A stretch of 13,883 bases of DNA, from assembly GCA_036500145.1 (NCBI GenBank), contig DASYCO010000018.1:1-13883 (forward strand). Reading direction: 5' to 3'. This document shows positions 1 to 5,460 of this stretch, one piece after another. The stretch comes from CAMAVH01 sp036500145 (GTDB taxonomy: Bacteria; Pseudomonadota; Alphaproteobacteria; SMXQ01). The position numbers and the translations under genes are program-made. The notes under the pieces were generated by a model. That model saw nothing but the letters and a program-made list of their open reading frames with translations, made no database searches and was not told the origin of the DNA. Numbering within the stretch: position 1 is the first letter of the stretch; each line of letters begins with the position of its first letter.

Positions 1-111
1 CAGGTCGCGCCCGATGATGTCGAGGCCGAACACGTCGCGATAGAACGCTTCCGAGCGATCGAGATCGGTCACTTGGACGACGAGATGGCTGAAGCCATCG
101 ACCAATGCCAT
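1..111 (-). CDS. VOC-fold (glyoxalase/extradiol dioxygenase superfamily) protein, N-terminus only
   Basis: Only the first 37 codons are in the window; the gene continues past the left edge. The minus-strand ATG at 111-109 follows a strong ribosome site (AGGGAGGA, about six bases upstream). The peptide starts MALVDGFSHLVVQVTDLDRS and continues with EAFYRDVFGLDIIGRDL. This is the first beta-alpha unit of the vicinal oxygen chelate fold: an early His (residue 9) as the likely metal ligand, then D-x-x-x-S-x-x-F-Y-x-x-x-F-G. The family includes glyoxalase I, type I extradiol dioxygenases and fosfomycin or bleomycin resistance proteins, and 37 residues cannot separate them. It lies 122 bases downstream of the LysR gene on the same strand, so it may be co-transcribed or a target of that regulator (inference). 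Confidence 0.8.
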   Translation of the reverse strand, partial: MALVDGFSHLVVQVTDLDRSEAFYRDVFGLDIIGRDL

Positions 112-215
112 GAAATCCTCCCTGACGATGCGCAGTTTTCCTGCGTCTGGGAGGCAGACTAGCCGCAAGCGGTGGCGGTTATAATCCGGAAATTCGACAA
201 AAGACTCTTGCACGA

Positions 216-230
216 GGCCATTGAATGGCC
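216..230 (-). terminator. Possible hairpin terminator downstream of the LysR gene
   Basis: GGCCATTGAATGGCC is a perfect inverted repeat around a central G (realistically a 5-bp stem with a 5-base loop). It lies four bases past the LysR stop codon. On the minus strand it is followed by TCGTGCAAGAGTCTTTTG, which holds only a weak, displaced T run. It may reduce read-through into the VOC gene. The stem is short, so this is tentative. Confidence 0.3.
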
Positions 231-233
231 CGC

Positions 234-1157
234 TCAGACACGCACCCGTTCGCGCGCCTCGGCACTGCGGAAGGATTTCCGCCGCATGAAGTCTTCTATA
301 AAATCGAGGAATACGGACAGCTTCGCCGGCAACCTGGGGCTGTGGGGGTAGAAGGCCTTGATGCTGCGCCCCCATCCGGCGACGTCGCTGAACAGCTCGA
401 CCAGGCTGCCGTCGCGGACGTCATCCCATGCCGCGTAATCGGGCAATTGGGCGATGCCGAGGCCGCCCTTCGCCGCCTCGTGCAGCGCGACGCCGTTGTT
501 GGTGCGCAGGCTGCCGTCGACAGTCACCGCATAGGTCTCCGCCCCGTCCTGGAACGTCCATTCGTAAGGCGACGGCTGCCCGGCATGGATCAGGCAGTTG
601 AACTTGGCCAGGTCGCGCGGATGCGCGGGCACGCCCCGCGCCAGGAAGCCCGGCGCGGCGCAGATCGAATAGCGCACGGGGCCCAGCTCGCGGCAGTCGA
701 GGCTGCCGTCGGGACCGCCGGCGCTGCGGATGACGACGTCCAGGCCGTTCTCCAGCAGGTTGACCGGATGCGCGCTGATCTTCAGGTCGACCTTCAGCTC
801 CGTGTATTTTTCGAGGAAGGCCGTCACGGCGGGCGCCACCAGCCGCTGGCCGACGCCCAAGGTCGCATGCACGCGCAGCAGGCCCTTCAGCTCGTCGTTG
901 TAGCCGATGACGTTGTTGCGCGCGCGTTCGAGCTCGAGGATCGTCTTGGCACACTGATGGTAGAAGCCCTCGCCGATCTCCGTGACCGCCATGCGCCGGG
1001 TCGAGCGGCGGATGAGCTGGACGCCCAGGCTCTCTTCGAGCTGCGTGATGTGGCGGCTCACCGCCGAGGTCGAGAGCTTGAGGTCGCGCGCCGCGGCGGT
1101 GAAGCTCTGCCGCTCCACGACCTTCACGAACACGATGATGTCGTTGACGTTGTCCAT
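234..1157 (-). CDS. LysR-type transcriptional regulator
   Basis: The 307-residue protein has typical LysR length. Residues about 1-62 form the winged helix-turn-helix: FVKVVERQSFTAAARDL, then LSTSAVSRHITQLEESLGV and the RSTRRMAVTEIGEGF wing. Residues about 90-295 are the LysR substrate-binding domain, which senses a small ligand. The start is supported by AAAGGTGA just upstream, and a TACAAT -10-like box lies at 1183-1178 on the minus strand without a good -35. It is transcribed divergently from the sigma-factor gene. LysR proteins commonly control a neighbouring divergent gene and themselves, so the 226-base intergenic region is the natural binding place. The VOC gene downstream is another possible target. 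The effector is unknown. Family call is firm; targets are inferred. Confidence 0.95.
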   Translation of the reverse strand: MDNVNDIIVFVKVVERQSFTAAARDLKLSTSAVSRHITQLEESLGVQLIRRSTRRMAVTEIGEGFYHQCAKTILELERARNNVIGYNDELKGLLRVHATLGVGQRLVAPAVTAFLEKYTELKVDLKISAHPVNLLENGLDVVIRSAGGPDGSLDCRELGPVRYSICAAPGFLARGVPAHPRDLAKFNCLIHAGQPSPYEWTFQDGAETYAVTVDGSLRTNNGVALHEAAKGGLGIAQLPDYAAWDDVRDGSLVELFSDVAGWGRSIKAFYPHSPRLPAKLSVFLDFIEDFMRRKSFRSAEARERVRV

Positions 1158-1247
1158 GGCGTCACCTTTCGCGCGGCATTGTACTCTTCCGCGACAAGCC
1201 CCGGCAGAGCGTTTTCCGCTCCTTGGGAGCTAAGCCATTCTGCCAGC

Positions 1248-1266
1248 GTCGAAACTTATGTTCGAC
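1248..1266. promoter_or_regulatory. Inverted repeat GTCGAA-N7-TTCGAC, candidate operator
   Basis: A perfect 6-bp inverted repeat with a 7-base AT-rich centre (ACTTATG) lies in the 226-base divergent region between the LysR and sigma-factor genes, about 90 bases upstream of the LysR start and 118 bases upstream of the sigma start. Dyads of this sort with an AT-rich core are typical LysR binding sites, so it may be the LysR operator. Chance occurrence cannot be excluded. Confidence 0.3.
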
Positions 1267-1383
1267 ATCCTACACGAGCCGTTGCGACAGCGCAGTTTTG
1301 TCACAGCCAGCCCCGTTTGGACACAGGCCAGGCCGGTCAATCAGGCGCAGTCTGCAGTTCACAGCAGACAGGGGAGACAGACC

Positions 1384-2004
1384 ATGGATCAACCCGTCCC
1401 GACAGTCGCCATCGATGCCGAGCTTCTCGTTCCTGAAATTCCCTACCTGCGCCGCTATGCGCGGGCGCTGACGCGCAACGCCTCGTCGGCCGACGACCTC
1501 GTCCAGGATGCGCTCGTGCGCGCCGTCTCGAACCTGGAGCGCTTCGAGAACGGCACCAACCTGCGCGCCTGGCTGCTGACCATCGTCCACAACTGCTTCA
1601 TCGACGGCACGCGCAAGGCCAAGCGCTCGCGCGATGGCGACCATGAGGCGGAAGAGAGGATGAGCGGCCTCTACACGCGTCCCAACCAGATCGCCAACCT
1701 GGAAATGCGCGACCTGCAAGTCGCGCTCAATGGCTTGCCGGAAGAACAGCGTCATACTCTGGTCCTCGTGGCGCTGGAAGACATGAGCTACGAGGAAGCC
1801 GCACGCGTGACCGGGGTGCCCGTCGGCACGATCCGCTCGCGCCTGTCGCGCGCGCGTCACAGCCTGATGGCGATGGTCGCCGGACTCGAGATCGGCGACA
1901 TCTCGCCGGAATCCGGCATTACGCGTCGCAAAAAGCCTCGCACTGCCGCGCCCGTGCGGCGTCCGTCCGAATCGCCTCGCGGCATGTATCAGCGCGCCCC
2001 CTGA
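1384..2004 (+). CDS. ECF-family RNA polymerase sigma factor
   Basis: This 206-residue protein has sigma region 2 at about residues 18-80 (YLRRYARALTRN, ADDLVQDALVRA, NLRAWLLTIVHNCFID) and region 4 at about 113-163 (LPEEQRHTLVLVALEDMSY, then VPVGTIRSRLSRAR, the -35 recognition helix). There is no region 1 or 3, as in ECF sigmas. The ATG at 1384 is chosen because CAGGGGAGACAG precedes it; an in-frame ATG at 1258 has no ribosome site and would add 42 non-family residues. A basic, Pro/Arg-rich tail (about 175-206) follows region 4. The protein resembles the alphaproteobacterial EcfG-like group. No anti-sigma gene is adjacent; a receiver protein follows after 141 bases. A general-stress role is inference from similarity and context. 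Confidence 0.92.
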   Translation: MDQPVPTVAIDAELLVPEIPYLRRYARALTRNASSADDLVQDALVRAVSNLERFENGTNLRAWLLTIVHNCFIDGTRKAKRSRDGDHEAEERMSGLYTRPNQIANLEMRDLQVALNGLPEEQRHTLVLVALEDMSYEEAARVTGVPVGTIRSRLSRARHSLMAMVAGLEIGDISPESGITRRKKPRTAAPVRRPSESPRGMYQRAP

Positions 2005-2045
2005 TCCAATGGCCGTGCTGACTGCCGCCGACGCCGCACGGAAAG

Positions 2046-2073
2046 TGGACAATTGCACGATTCGGCGCATAAC
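2046..2073 (+). promoter_or_regulatory. Candidate sigma-70-type promoter for the response-regulator gene
   Basis: TGGACA (5 of 6 against TTGACA) is followed after 16 bases by CATAAC (4 of 6 against TATAAT), about 70 bases upstream of the response-regulator start. It would allow transcription independent of the sigma-factor gene. A GGAAAG at 2040 resembles an EcfG -35 but has no convincing partner. Prediction by eye only. Confidence 0.35.
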
Positions 2074-2145
2074 TGATGGATGCCGTTCCCGGCTTCCGTG
2101 GTTTCAGCTTGGCCATGGGGCCAGTCGCAGCTTAAAGGGATAAGG

Positions 2146-2532
2146 ATGAGGGCATACGACCCCCTGAGTCTGGCGATTCTCGTCGTCGAAGACGATTGGC
2201 TGCTGCGGAAAGGCCTCGTCGACAACCTTCTGGAACAAGGCTGCACGGTCCTGGAAGCCGACACCGGGAGCGACGCCCTGACCTTGATCGACAACGCCGA
2301 TCAGATCGACCTGCTCATCACGGACATCCGGCTGTCGGACGACGTCAGCGGCTGGGACGTCGCCCAGGCCTTTCGGCAACGCAACCGCGAGCTGCCTATC
2401 ATCTACGCCACGTCGAGCAAGCCGGACGATGTGCGGCGTCTCGAACGTGCCGCCTTCCTGGAGAAACCCTATTCGGCGGCCGACCTGGTCGAGACCTGCC
2501 GTGTCCTGACGAGAAAGTCAGGCACAGCGTAG
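2146..2532 (+). CDS. Single-domain response regulator (receiver domain only), FAT-GUY-like
   Basis: The 128 residues form one CheY-like receiver with no output domain. Acidic residues E15, D16 and D17 lie in ILVVEDDW, D60 in LLITDIRL is the phosphoacceptor, T89 lies in PIIYATSS and K107 in FLEKPY. All residues needed for phosphorylation are present. PIIYATSS resembles the FAT-GUY signature of receivers that act in the alphaproteobacterial general stress response with PhyR and its histidine kinases (known for that family). The ATG at 2146 is chosen because AAAGGGATAAGG precedes it; the in-frame ATG at 2080 lacks a site. It follows the ECF sigma gene on the same strand. It probably relays or drains phosphate from an unlinked HWE/HisKA_2 kinase (inference). 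Confidence 0.93.
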   Translation: MRAYDPLSLAILVVEDDWLLRKGLVDNLLEQGCTVLEADTGSDALTLIDNADQIDLLITDIRLSDDVSGWDVAQAFRQRNRELPIIYATSSKPDDVRRLERAAFLEKPYSAADLVETCRVLTRKSGTA

Positions 2533-2537
2533 ACAAG

Positions 2538-2563
2538 AAAAGCCCGCCGGCCGGCGGGCTTTT
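2538..2563. terminator. Bidirectional rho-independent terminator
   Basis: A perfect 26-base palindrome: AAAAGCCCGCCGG followed directly by CCGGCGGGCTTTT. It folds as a 7-bp GCCCGCC/GGCGGGC stem with a GGCC loop, flanked by A and T tracts so that it works on both strands. It lies five bases past the response-regulator stop and 22 bases past the stop of the convergent RidA gene, so it should end both transcripts. Confidence 0.88.
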
Positions 2564-2585
2564 CCATGCCTGCCCTGATTGGCGC

Positions 2586-2963
2586 CTACAGGACGGCGAC
2601 CACCTCGACCTGGAAGAGCTTCTTCTCAAGGTCGACGACCAGCGCATGGCGCGCCGGGCGGCTATGCGGGTCCGGGAACATCGCCAGCCATTCCTTGTTG
2701 AAGTACTCGCGGATCTTCTTGTCCTGCACGTAGAGCGTCAGGCGGATGATGTCCTCCGGCGTCCCGCCGGCGGCCGTCATGAAGCGCCGCACGTTCTCCA
2801 TCATCGTCTTGGCCTGCTCGGCGGGGTCGGGCGACGTCTTGCCCGTCGCCGGATCGTCGCCGCCGATGGCGGAAGAATAGACGATGTTGCCGATCTTGCA
2901 CCCCATGGGAATCGGCGACTTATGCTCCTTGCCAGGTGGCTCGACGGATTGCCGCTTGCTCAT
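2586..2963 (-). CDS. RidA (YjgF/YER057c/UK114) family protein
   Basis: This 125-residue protein has the usual RidA length. RidA enzymes hydrolyse reactive enamine/imine intermediates such as 2-aminoacrylate, releasing ammonia; other subfamilies have different or unknown substrates. The C-terminal signature SRPARHALVVDL places an Arg at 105 and FQVEVVAVL an acidic residue at 120, the two positions that bind the substrate carboxylate and activate water in RidA. The middle (MMENVRRFMTAAGGTPEDII, RLTLYVQD) fits the conserved trimer-forming region. The start at 2963 is supported by AAGGGAGAA; an upstream in-frame start at 3074 would add 37 atypical residues. It is probably monocistronic and ends at the shared terminator. 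The odd N-terminal opening (PIPMGCKIGNIVYSSAIGG) suggests a non-archetypal subgroup, so the exact substrate is open. Confidence 0.92.
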   Translation of the reverse strand: MSKRQSVEPPGKEHKSPIPMGCKIGNIVYSSAIGGDDPATGKTSPDPAEQAKTMMENVRRFMTAAGGTPEDIIRLTLYVQDKKIREYFNKEWLAMFPDPHSRPARHALVVDLEKKLFQVEVVAVL

Positions 2964-3303
2964 GCTTTCTCCCTTTGCTTTCCCGTCGCGGATTCGTCGC
3001 CGCGACCATTGAGCCGTCTGCACTTTTTCGAAGCGGCAGAGGCGAACCCGAAGCTCAAATTCGATAAGGCACAAGCGCCCCTGCGCCCGGAGACGCGATG
3101 GATTCCTGCGCTTCTCTTATATAAGTCGCGCACGTGACGTAGTGGGCGGCGCTTGCGCGCGTTCGCGCGGCGCCGACATCCCGCTCATATTGCGCAGCAC
3201 CGAGGGCGCTTGTATGGTTTCGGCGCAATCGACGGAGTCGCGAGCCCGACTCACGCATCGAAAAGCGAAAAGCATCAAAGAAAAGCAACAGGGGAGGAGG
3301 CTC
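2964..3303. other. 340-base intergenic region between divergent RidA and SBP1 genes
   Basis: No convincing gene. It holds the RidA ribosome site (minus strand, just past 2963), a perfect palindrome CTTATATAAG at 3116-3125 that could supply a -10 box on either strand but lacks good -35 partners, a GC-rich inverted repeat at 3147-3175 (CGGCGC...GCGCCG arms), a candidate promoter at 3190-3218, and a purine-rich leader ending in the SBP1 ribosome site GGGGAGGAGG (3291-3300). Confidence 0.6.
3189..3229 (+). promoter_or_regulatory. Candidate SBP1 promoter flanked by ATTGCGC/GCGCAAT inverted repeat
   Basis: TTGCGC (3190-3195), 17 bases, then TATGGT (3213-3218) matches sigma-70 spacing with 3 of 6 and 4 of 6 bases. 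The -35 hexamer overlaps ATTGCGC (3189-3195), which is mirrored exactly by GCGCAAT at 3223-3229, so the dyad brackets the promoter. This could be a repressor operator. The hexamer matches are weak and the site is about 85 bases from the start codon. Confidence 0.3.
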
Positions 3304-3315
3304 ATGAAACGCCTC
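3297..3315 (+). promoter_or_regulatory. Small hairpin enclosing the SBP1 start codon
   Basis: GAGGC (3297-3301) pairs with GCCTC (3311-3315) around a 9-base loop TCATGAAAC that contains the ATG. The left arm is part of the Shine-Dalgarno run. A 5-bp GC-rich stem may tune translation initiation. A stronger equivalent occurs at the SBP2 start. Confidence 0.3.
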
Positions 3316-4446
3316 AATTGCGCGCGCGCGCTGCTGGCCGTCGTGTCCGGCTTCATCGGATTGGTCGTTCCGACCGCAGCCTGCCTGGCCCAGTCGCAGG
3401 GGCAGGCCGATCTTCAGGCATTGATCGAGCAGGCCAAGAAGGAGCCCGACGTCGTCAACGGACGCGTGACGCTCGCCCTTATCCCGATGGTGGAGAAGGC
3501 GAATCAGCTCTTCAACCAGAAGTTCGGGCTGAAGAAGACCTTCAACATCGTCAAAGGCGTCGACAACACCTTCATCTCGCAGATGATCGCGTCGGTCGAC
3601 ATCGGCGGAAAGCCCGAGCTGTCCTACTACTCGACGACAGGCGGGGACATGCCCATGTTCGTCAGCGGCGGCTACGCCCAGAAGGTCGACAACTGGCAGA
3701 CGCTGCTCGCCGAGATCAACCCGCGCGTGAAGTCCGGCGCCATCAAGCCGACGGACGTGAGCCCGGGCGGCTATGCCGGCTACGGCTTCGCCCATTCGAA
3801 CCGGCTGAAGGGCGTCGGCTACAACACGGGCACCGCGCTCAAGGACTTGCCGCAGACCTACGCCGAGATCGCCGACCCGAAATACAAGGGCCAGTACGCG
3901 ATCGAGCCCTGGACGAGCCACTGGGAAGCGCTGGGATACAACTACTATCCCGACCGCCAGGCCGAATTCCTCAAGCTCATGAGCACCATCGGCCAGAACA
4001 CCTACGTGGTGTCGCGCAGCCACCAGCTCATTCCGCGCATGGCGCAGGGCGAGATCAAGTTCATGACGCTGAACGCCGAAGTGGTCGCCGACTTCAACGC
4101 CAAGAACCCCGGCGCGCCGCTCGACTACTACTTCATGCGCGACATGACCCTGCTCGAGACGACGGCGATCTTCCTGCCGCCGAAGGGCCCGGCGCCCGCC
4201 ACCGCGACCCTGTGGGTGCTCTACCTGTCGCATCCCGACGTCCAGGCTCTGCGGCCGCCCGATGCGCCGAACGTCATGTACGGCGAGCAGGCCTCCGACG
4301 AGAAGATGAGGGAGCGGCTCGAGGGCAAGAACGTCTGGGACTGGGAGAAGGACGAATCCACGACCAAGTACTGGACCTGGATCAACGACAAGCAGAACGA
4401 AGGATTCCGCAACGGCATCCTGAAGGCCATCAAGCAGCAGCGCTGA
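3304..4446 (+). CDS. ABC transporter extracellular solute-binding protein, family 1 (AfuA/Fbp-like), copy 1
   Basis: The 380-residue precursor has a Sec signal peptide: MKRLNCARA, a hydrophobic core (LLAVVSGFIGLVVPTA), and likely cleavage after ACLA before QSQGQ. The rest is a type II periplasmic-binding fold of the family usually annotated as Fe3+ or spermidine/putrescine-type, here probably for an organic acid or its complex. Tyr pairs (YNYYPDR, DYYFMRDM) recall the ligand tyrosines of iron-binding FbpA, but their roles cannot be assigned. It is chosen to start at 3304 behind GGGGAGGAGG; in-frame upstream starts would bury the signal peptide. It is very similar to SBP2 encoded at 5446-6612, including 28 of 29 identical residues over the segment starting KDLPQTYAEIADPKYKGQY. 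It stands alone between minus-strand genes, so it must use permease and ATPase encoded elsewhere, plausibly those at 6667-9644. Confidence 0.92.
   Translation: MKRLNCARALLAVVSGFIGLVVPTAACLAQSQGQADLQALIEQAKKEPDVVNGRVTLALIPMVEKANQLFNQKFGLKKTFNIVKGVDNTFISQMIASVDIGGKPELSYYSTTGGDMPMFVSGGYAQKVDNWQTLLAEINPRVKSGAIKPTDVSPGGYAGYGFAHSNRLKGVGYNTGTALKDLPQTYAEIADPKYKGQYAIEPWTSHWEALGYNYYPDRQAEFLKLMSTIGQNTYVVSRSHQLIPRMAQGEIKFMTLNAEVVADFNAKNPGAPLDYYFMRDMTLLETTAIFLPPKGPAPATATLWVLYLSHPDVQALRPPDAPNVMYGEQASDEKMRERLEGKNVWDWEKDESTTKYWTWINDKQNEGFRNGILKAIKQQR
3840..3908 (+). repeat. 69-base exact direct repeat, copy 1 (inside SBP1)
   Basis: This stretch is identical, base for base, to 6006-6074 in SBP2. Identity continues with one mismatch through 3926. 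It encodes the segment KDLPQTYAEIADPKYKGQYA and following residues. Elsewhere the two genes differ frequently, including at silent positions. Confidence 0.9.
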
Positions 4447-4473
4447 CGCGCGACATGGCGTACGGCGCGACGC

Positions 4474-4503
4474 CCGGCTTGCCGCATCCCTGCGGCAAGC
4501 CGG
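4474..4503. terminator. Perfect 13-bp hairpin between convergent SBP1 and class II aldolase genes
   Basis: CCGGCTTGCCGCA and TGCGGCAAGCCGG are exact complements around a 4-base loop (TCCC). It lies 27 bases past the SBP1 stop and 10 bases past the convergent aldolase stop. There is no T tract on either strand, so it may be a non-canonical terminator or a 3'-end stabilising structure shared by both messages. Confidence 0.55.
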
Positions 4504-4513
4504 CAGCGCAAAC

Positions 4514-5227
4514 TCAGCCATCGACCAGCTTGCAGTAGTAGCGCCATAGGGCGTCGTCGTCCTTGCGCTTCTTCTTGGAAGACTTGTAGGCGTCCATGTC
4601 CGCTTGATCGATCGGCTGCGGGTCGCCCAGCTGGTAGGCGCGGAAGTTCATCTCGGCCAGCAAATTGAGGCCGATCGCCGTCAGCGTCGCCTCCTCGATC
4701 GAATCTCCGACGGTCGTGATGCCGTGGCCGCGCATCAGGGCGGCGCGCCCCTTCATCACTTCGGCGAACGCCTTGCCCATTTCGTCGTTGGTGACGGTCT
4801 CGCTGCGCGGATAGGTGGGAATGCCCTCCATCAGCAGGCGCAGGCTGCTCGGGTCGTAGCCGCCGTAGATCGGCAGAAGCGGCTTGTTGCAGACCGTGAA
4901 CAGCACCACCGTCGGCGGGTGCGCATGCACCACCGCCTTGACCTCAGGCCGCGTCTTGTACAGCCAGATGTGGATGTAGACCTCGCGCGGCGGCACCAGG
5001 CCTTCGCGCCCCTCGACCTTCTTGCCGTCGAGGTCGACGAGGATGATGTCCTCGGGCTGCGTGAAGCGCACGCCGGTCTCTCCCGGCCCGCGCGCGCGGA
5101 TCGCCACCAGGTCCGTGCCCGGCACGCGCGCGCTGAGATGGCCGGTCGCGGCCTTGGTCAGGTCGAGCTTGCCGATCACGCGGCAGGCCTGCGCCACCCG
5201 TTCGCTCAATTCCTTGAAGTCGGTCAT
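4514..5227 (-). CDS. Class II aldolase/adducin family protein
   Basis: This 237-residue cytoplasmic protein spans one class II aldolase/adducin domain. The zinc-site histidines are visible: H101 and H103 in VVHAHPP and H168 in RGHGI. E82 in VPPREVYIH sits where the catalytic acid lies. The phosphate-loop position reads TGHLSARVPG, with His where fuculose-phosphate aldolase has Asn, a change common in members that do not act on sugar phosphates. The family includes sugar-phosphate aldolases and epimerases but also aromatic decarboxylases such as 3,4-dihydroxyphthalate decarboxylase (established for the family). Beside a transporter and a LigB dioxygenase, a decarboxylase or aldolase for an aromatic or ring-fission product is plausible, but this is inference. 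A Lys-rich tail (SSKKKRKDDD) follows the core. It is divergent from SBP2 and convergent with SBP1. Confidence 0.9.
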   Translation of the reverse strand: MTDFKELSERVAQACRVIGKLDLTKAATGHLSARVPGTDLVAIRARGPGETGVRFTQPEDIILVDLDGKKVEGREGLVPPREVYIHIWLYKTRPEVKAVVHAHPPTVVLFTVCNKPLLPIYGGYDPSSLRLLMEGIPTYPRSETVTNDEMGKAFAEVMKGRAALMRGHGITTVGDSIEEATLTAIGLNLLAEMNFRAYQLGDPQPIDQADMDAYKSSKKKRKDDDALWRYYCKLVDG

Positions 5228-5445
5228 TCGATTGTCCCCACTGAAGCTCGCCCCTTCGGTTGCCGCGCGTCGACAAACGGCGGCCCGGGGCCCATAGCGC
5301 GGTGAAAGCTATACCAAAAGCGGCGAATCCCACCACCCGCGCAAGCGTAATTAACAAATTGACTTCGTTTATGACAAAGTGCAAGAGTCGGAAAAAATCG
5401 CTGCTAAGCAGACGAAAAAATCCATACAGGGAGGATTAGGGTGCC
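5228..5445. promoter_or_regulatory. 218-base divergent control region (aldolase gene / SBP2 operon)
   Basis: No gene. The half nearest SBP2 (about 5340-5420) is clearly AT-richer than its surroundings, as expected of a promoter. TTGACT at 5359-5364 is a good -35 match for the rightward operon but no good -10 follows at the right spacing. On the minus strand TTGTCA (5377-5372), 16 bases, GTTAAT (5355-5350) is a plausible promoter for the aldolase gene. A loose 12-base direct repeat (TAACAAATTGAC at 5352, TGACAAAGTGCA at 5372, 20 bases apart) could bind a regulator. The SBP2 ribosome site AGGGAGGA is at 5428-5435. Confidence 0.5.
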
Positions 5446-5460
5446 ATGAGATACCCTAAT
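5435..5460 (+). promoter_or_regulatory. Hairpin enclosing the SBP2 start codon
   Basis: ATTAGGGT (5435-5442) pairs perfectly with ACCCTAAT (5453-5460) around a 10-base loop GCCATGAGAT that holds the start codon. The Shine-Dalgarno AGGGAGGA lies directly at the 5' foot. Such a structure could present or hide the start codon. The right arm falls inside codons 3-5, so it constrains coding sequence too. Confidence 0.45.

Noticed and set aside
1258..1383. Upstream in-frame start extending the sigma factor by 42 residues
   Set aside because: No ribosome site at 1258, whereas CAGGGGAGACAG precedes 1384, and the extra residues do not match sigma factors.
225..1436. A 403-codon plus-strand open frame opposite the LysR gene
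   Set aside because: No family features, while the minus strand encodes a complete LysR protein with ribosome site.
3116..3125. Palindrome CTTATATAAG as the SBP1 promoter
   Set aside because: No reasonable -35 hexamer at 16-18 bases on either strand, and it is about 180 bases from the start codon.
2196..3137. A 313-codon plus-strand open frame crossing the response regulator, terminator and RidA genes
   Set aside because: It runs through a perfect bidirectional terminator and has no domain.
3055..4521. A 488-codon minus-strand open frame opposite SBP1
   Set aside because: Same low-complexity composition and no domain. Its repeats resemble those opposite SBP2 only because the plus-strand genes are paralogues.
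5352..5383. Direct repeat TAACAAATTGAC / TGACAAAGTGCA as a regulator site
   Set aside because: Only 8 of 12 bases match; the spacing of 20 bases is suggestive but not enough for a separate call. It is mentioned in the control-region entry.
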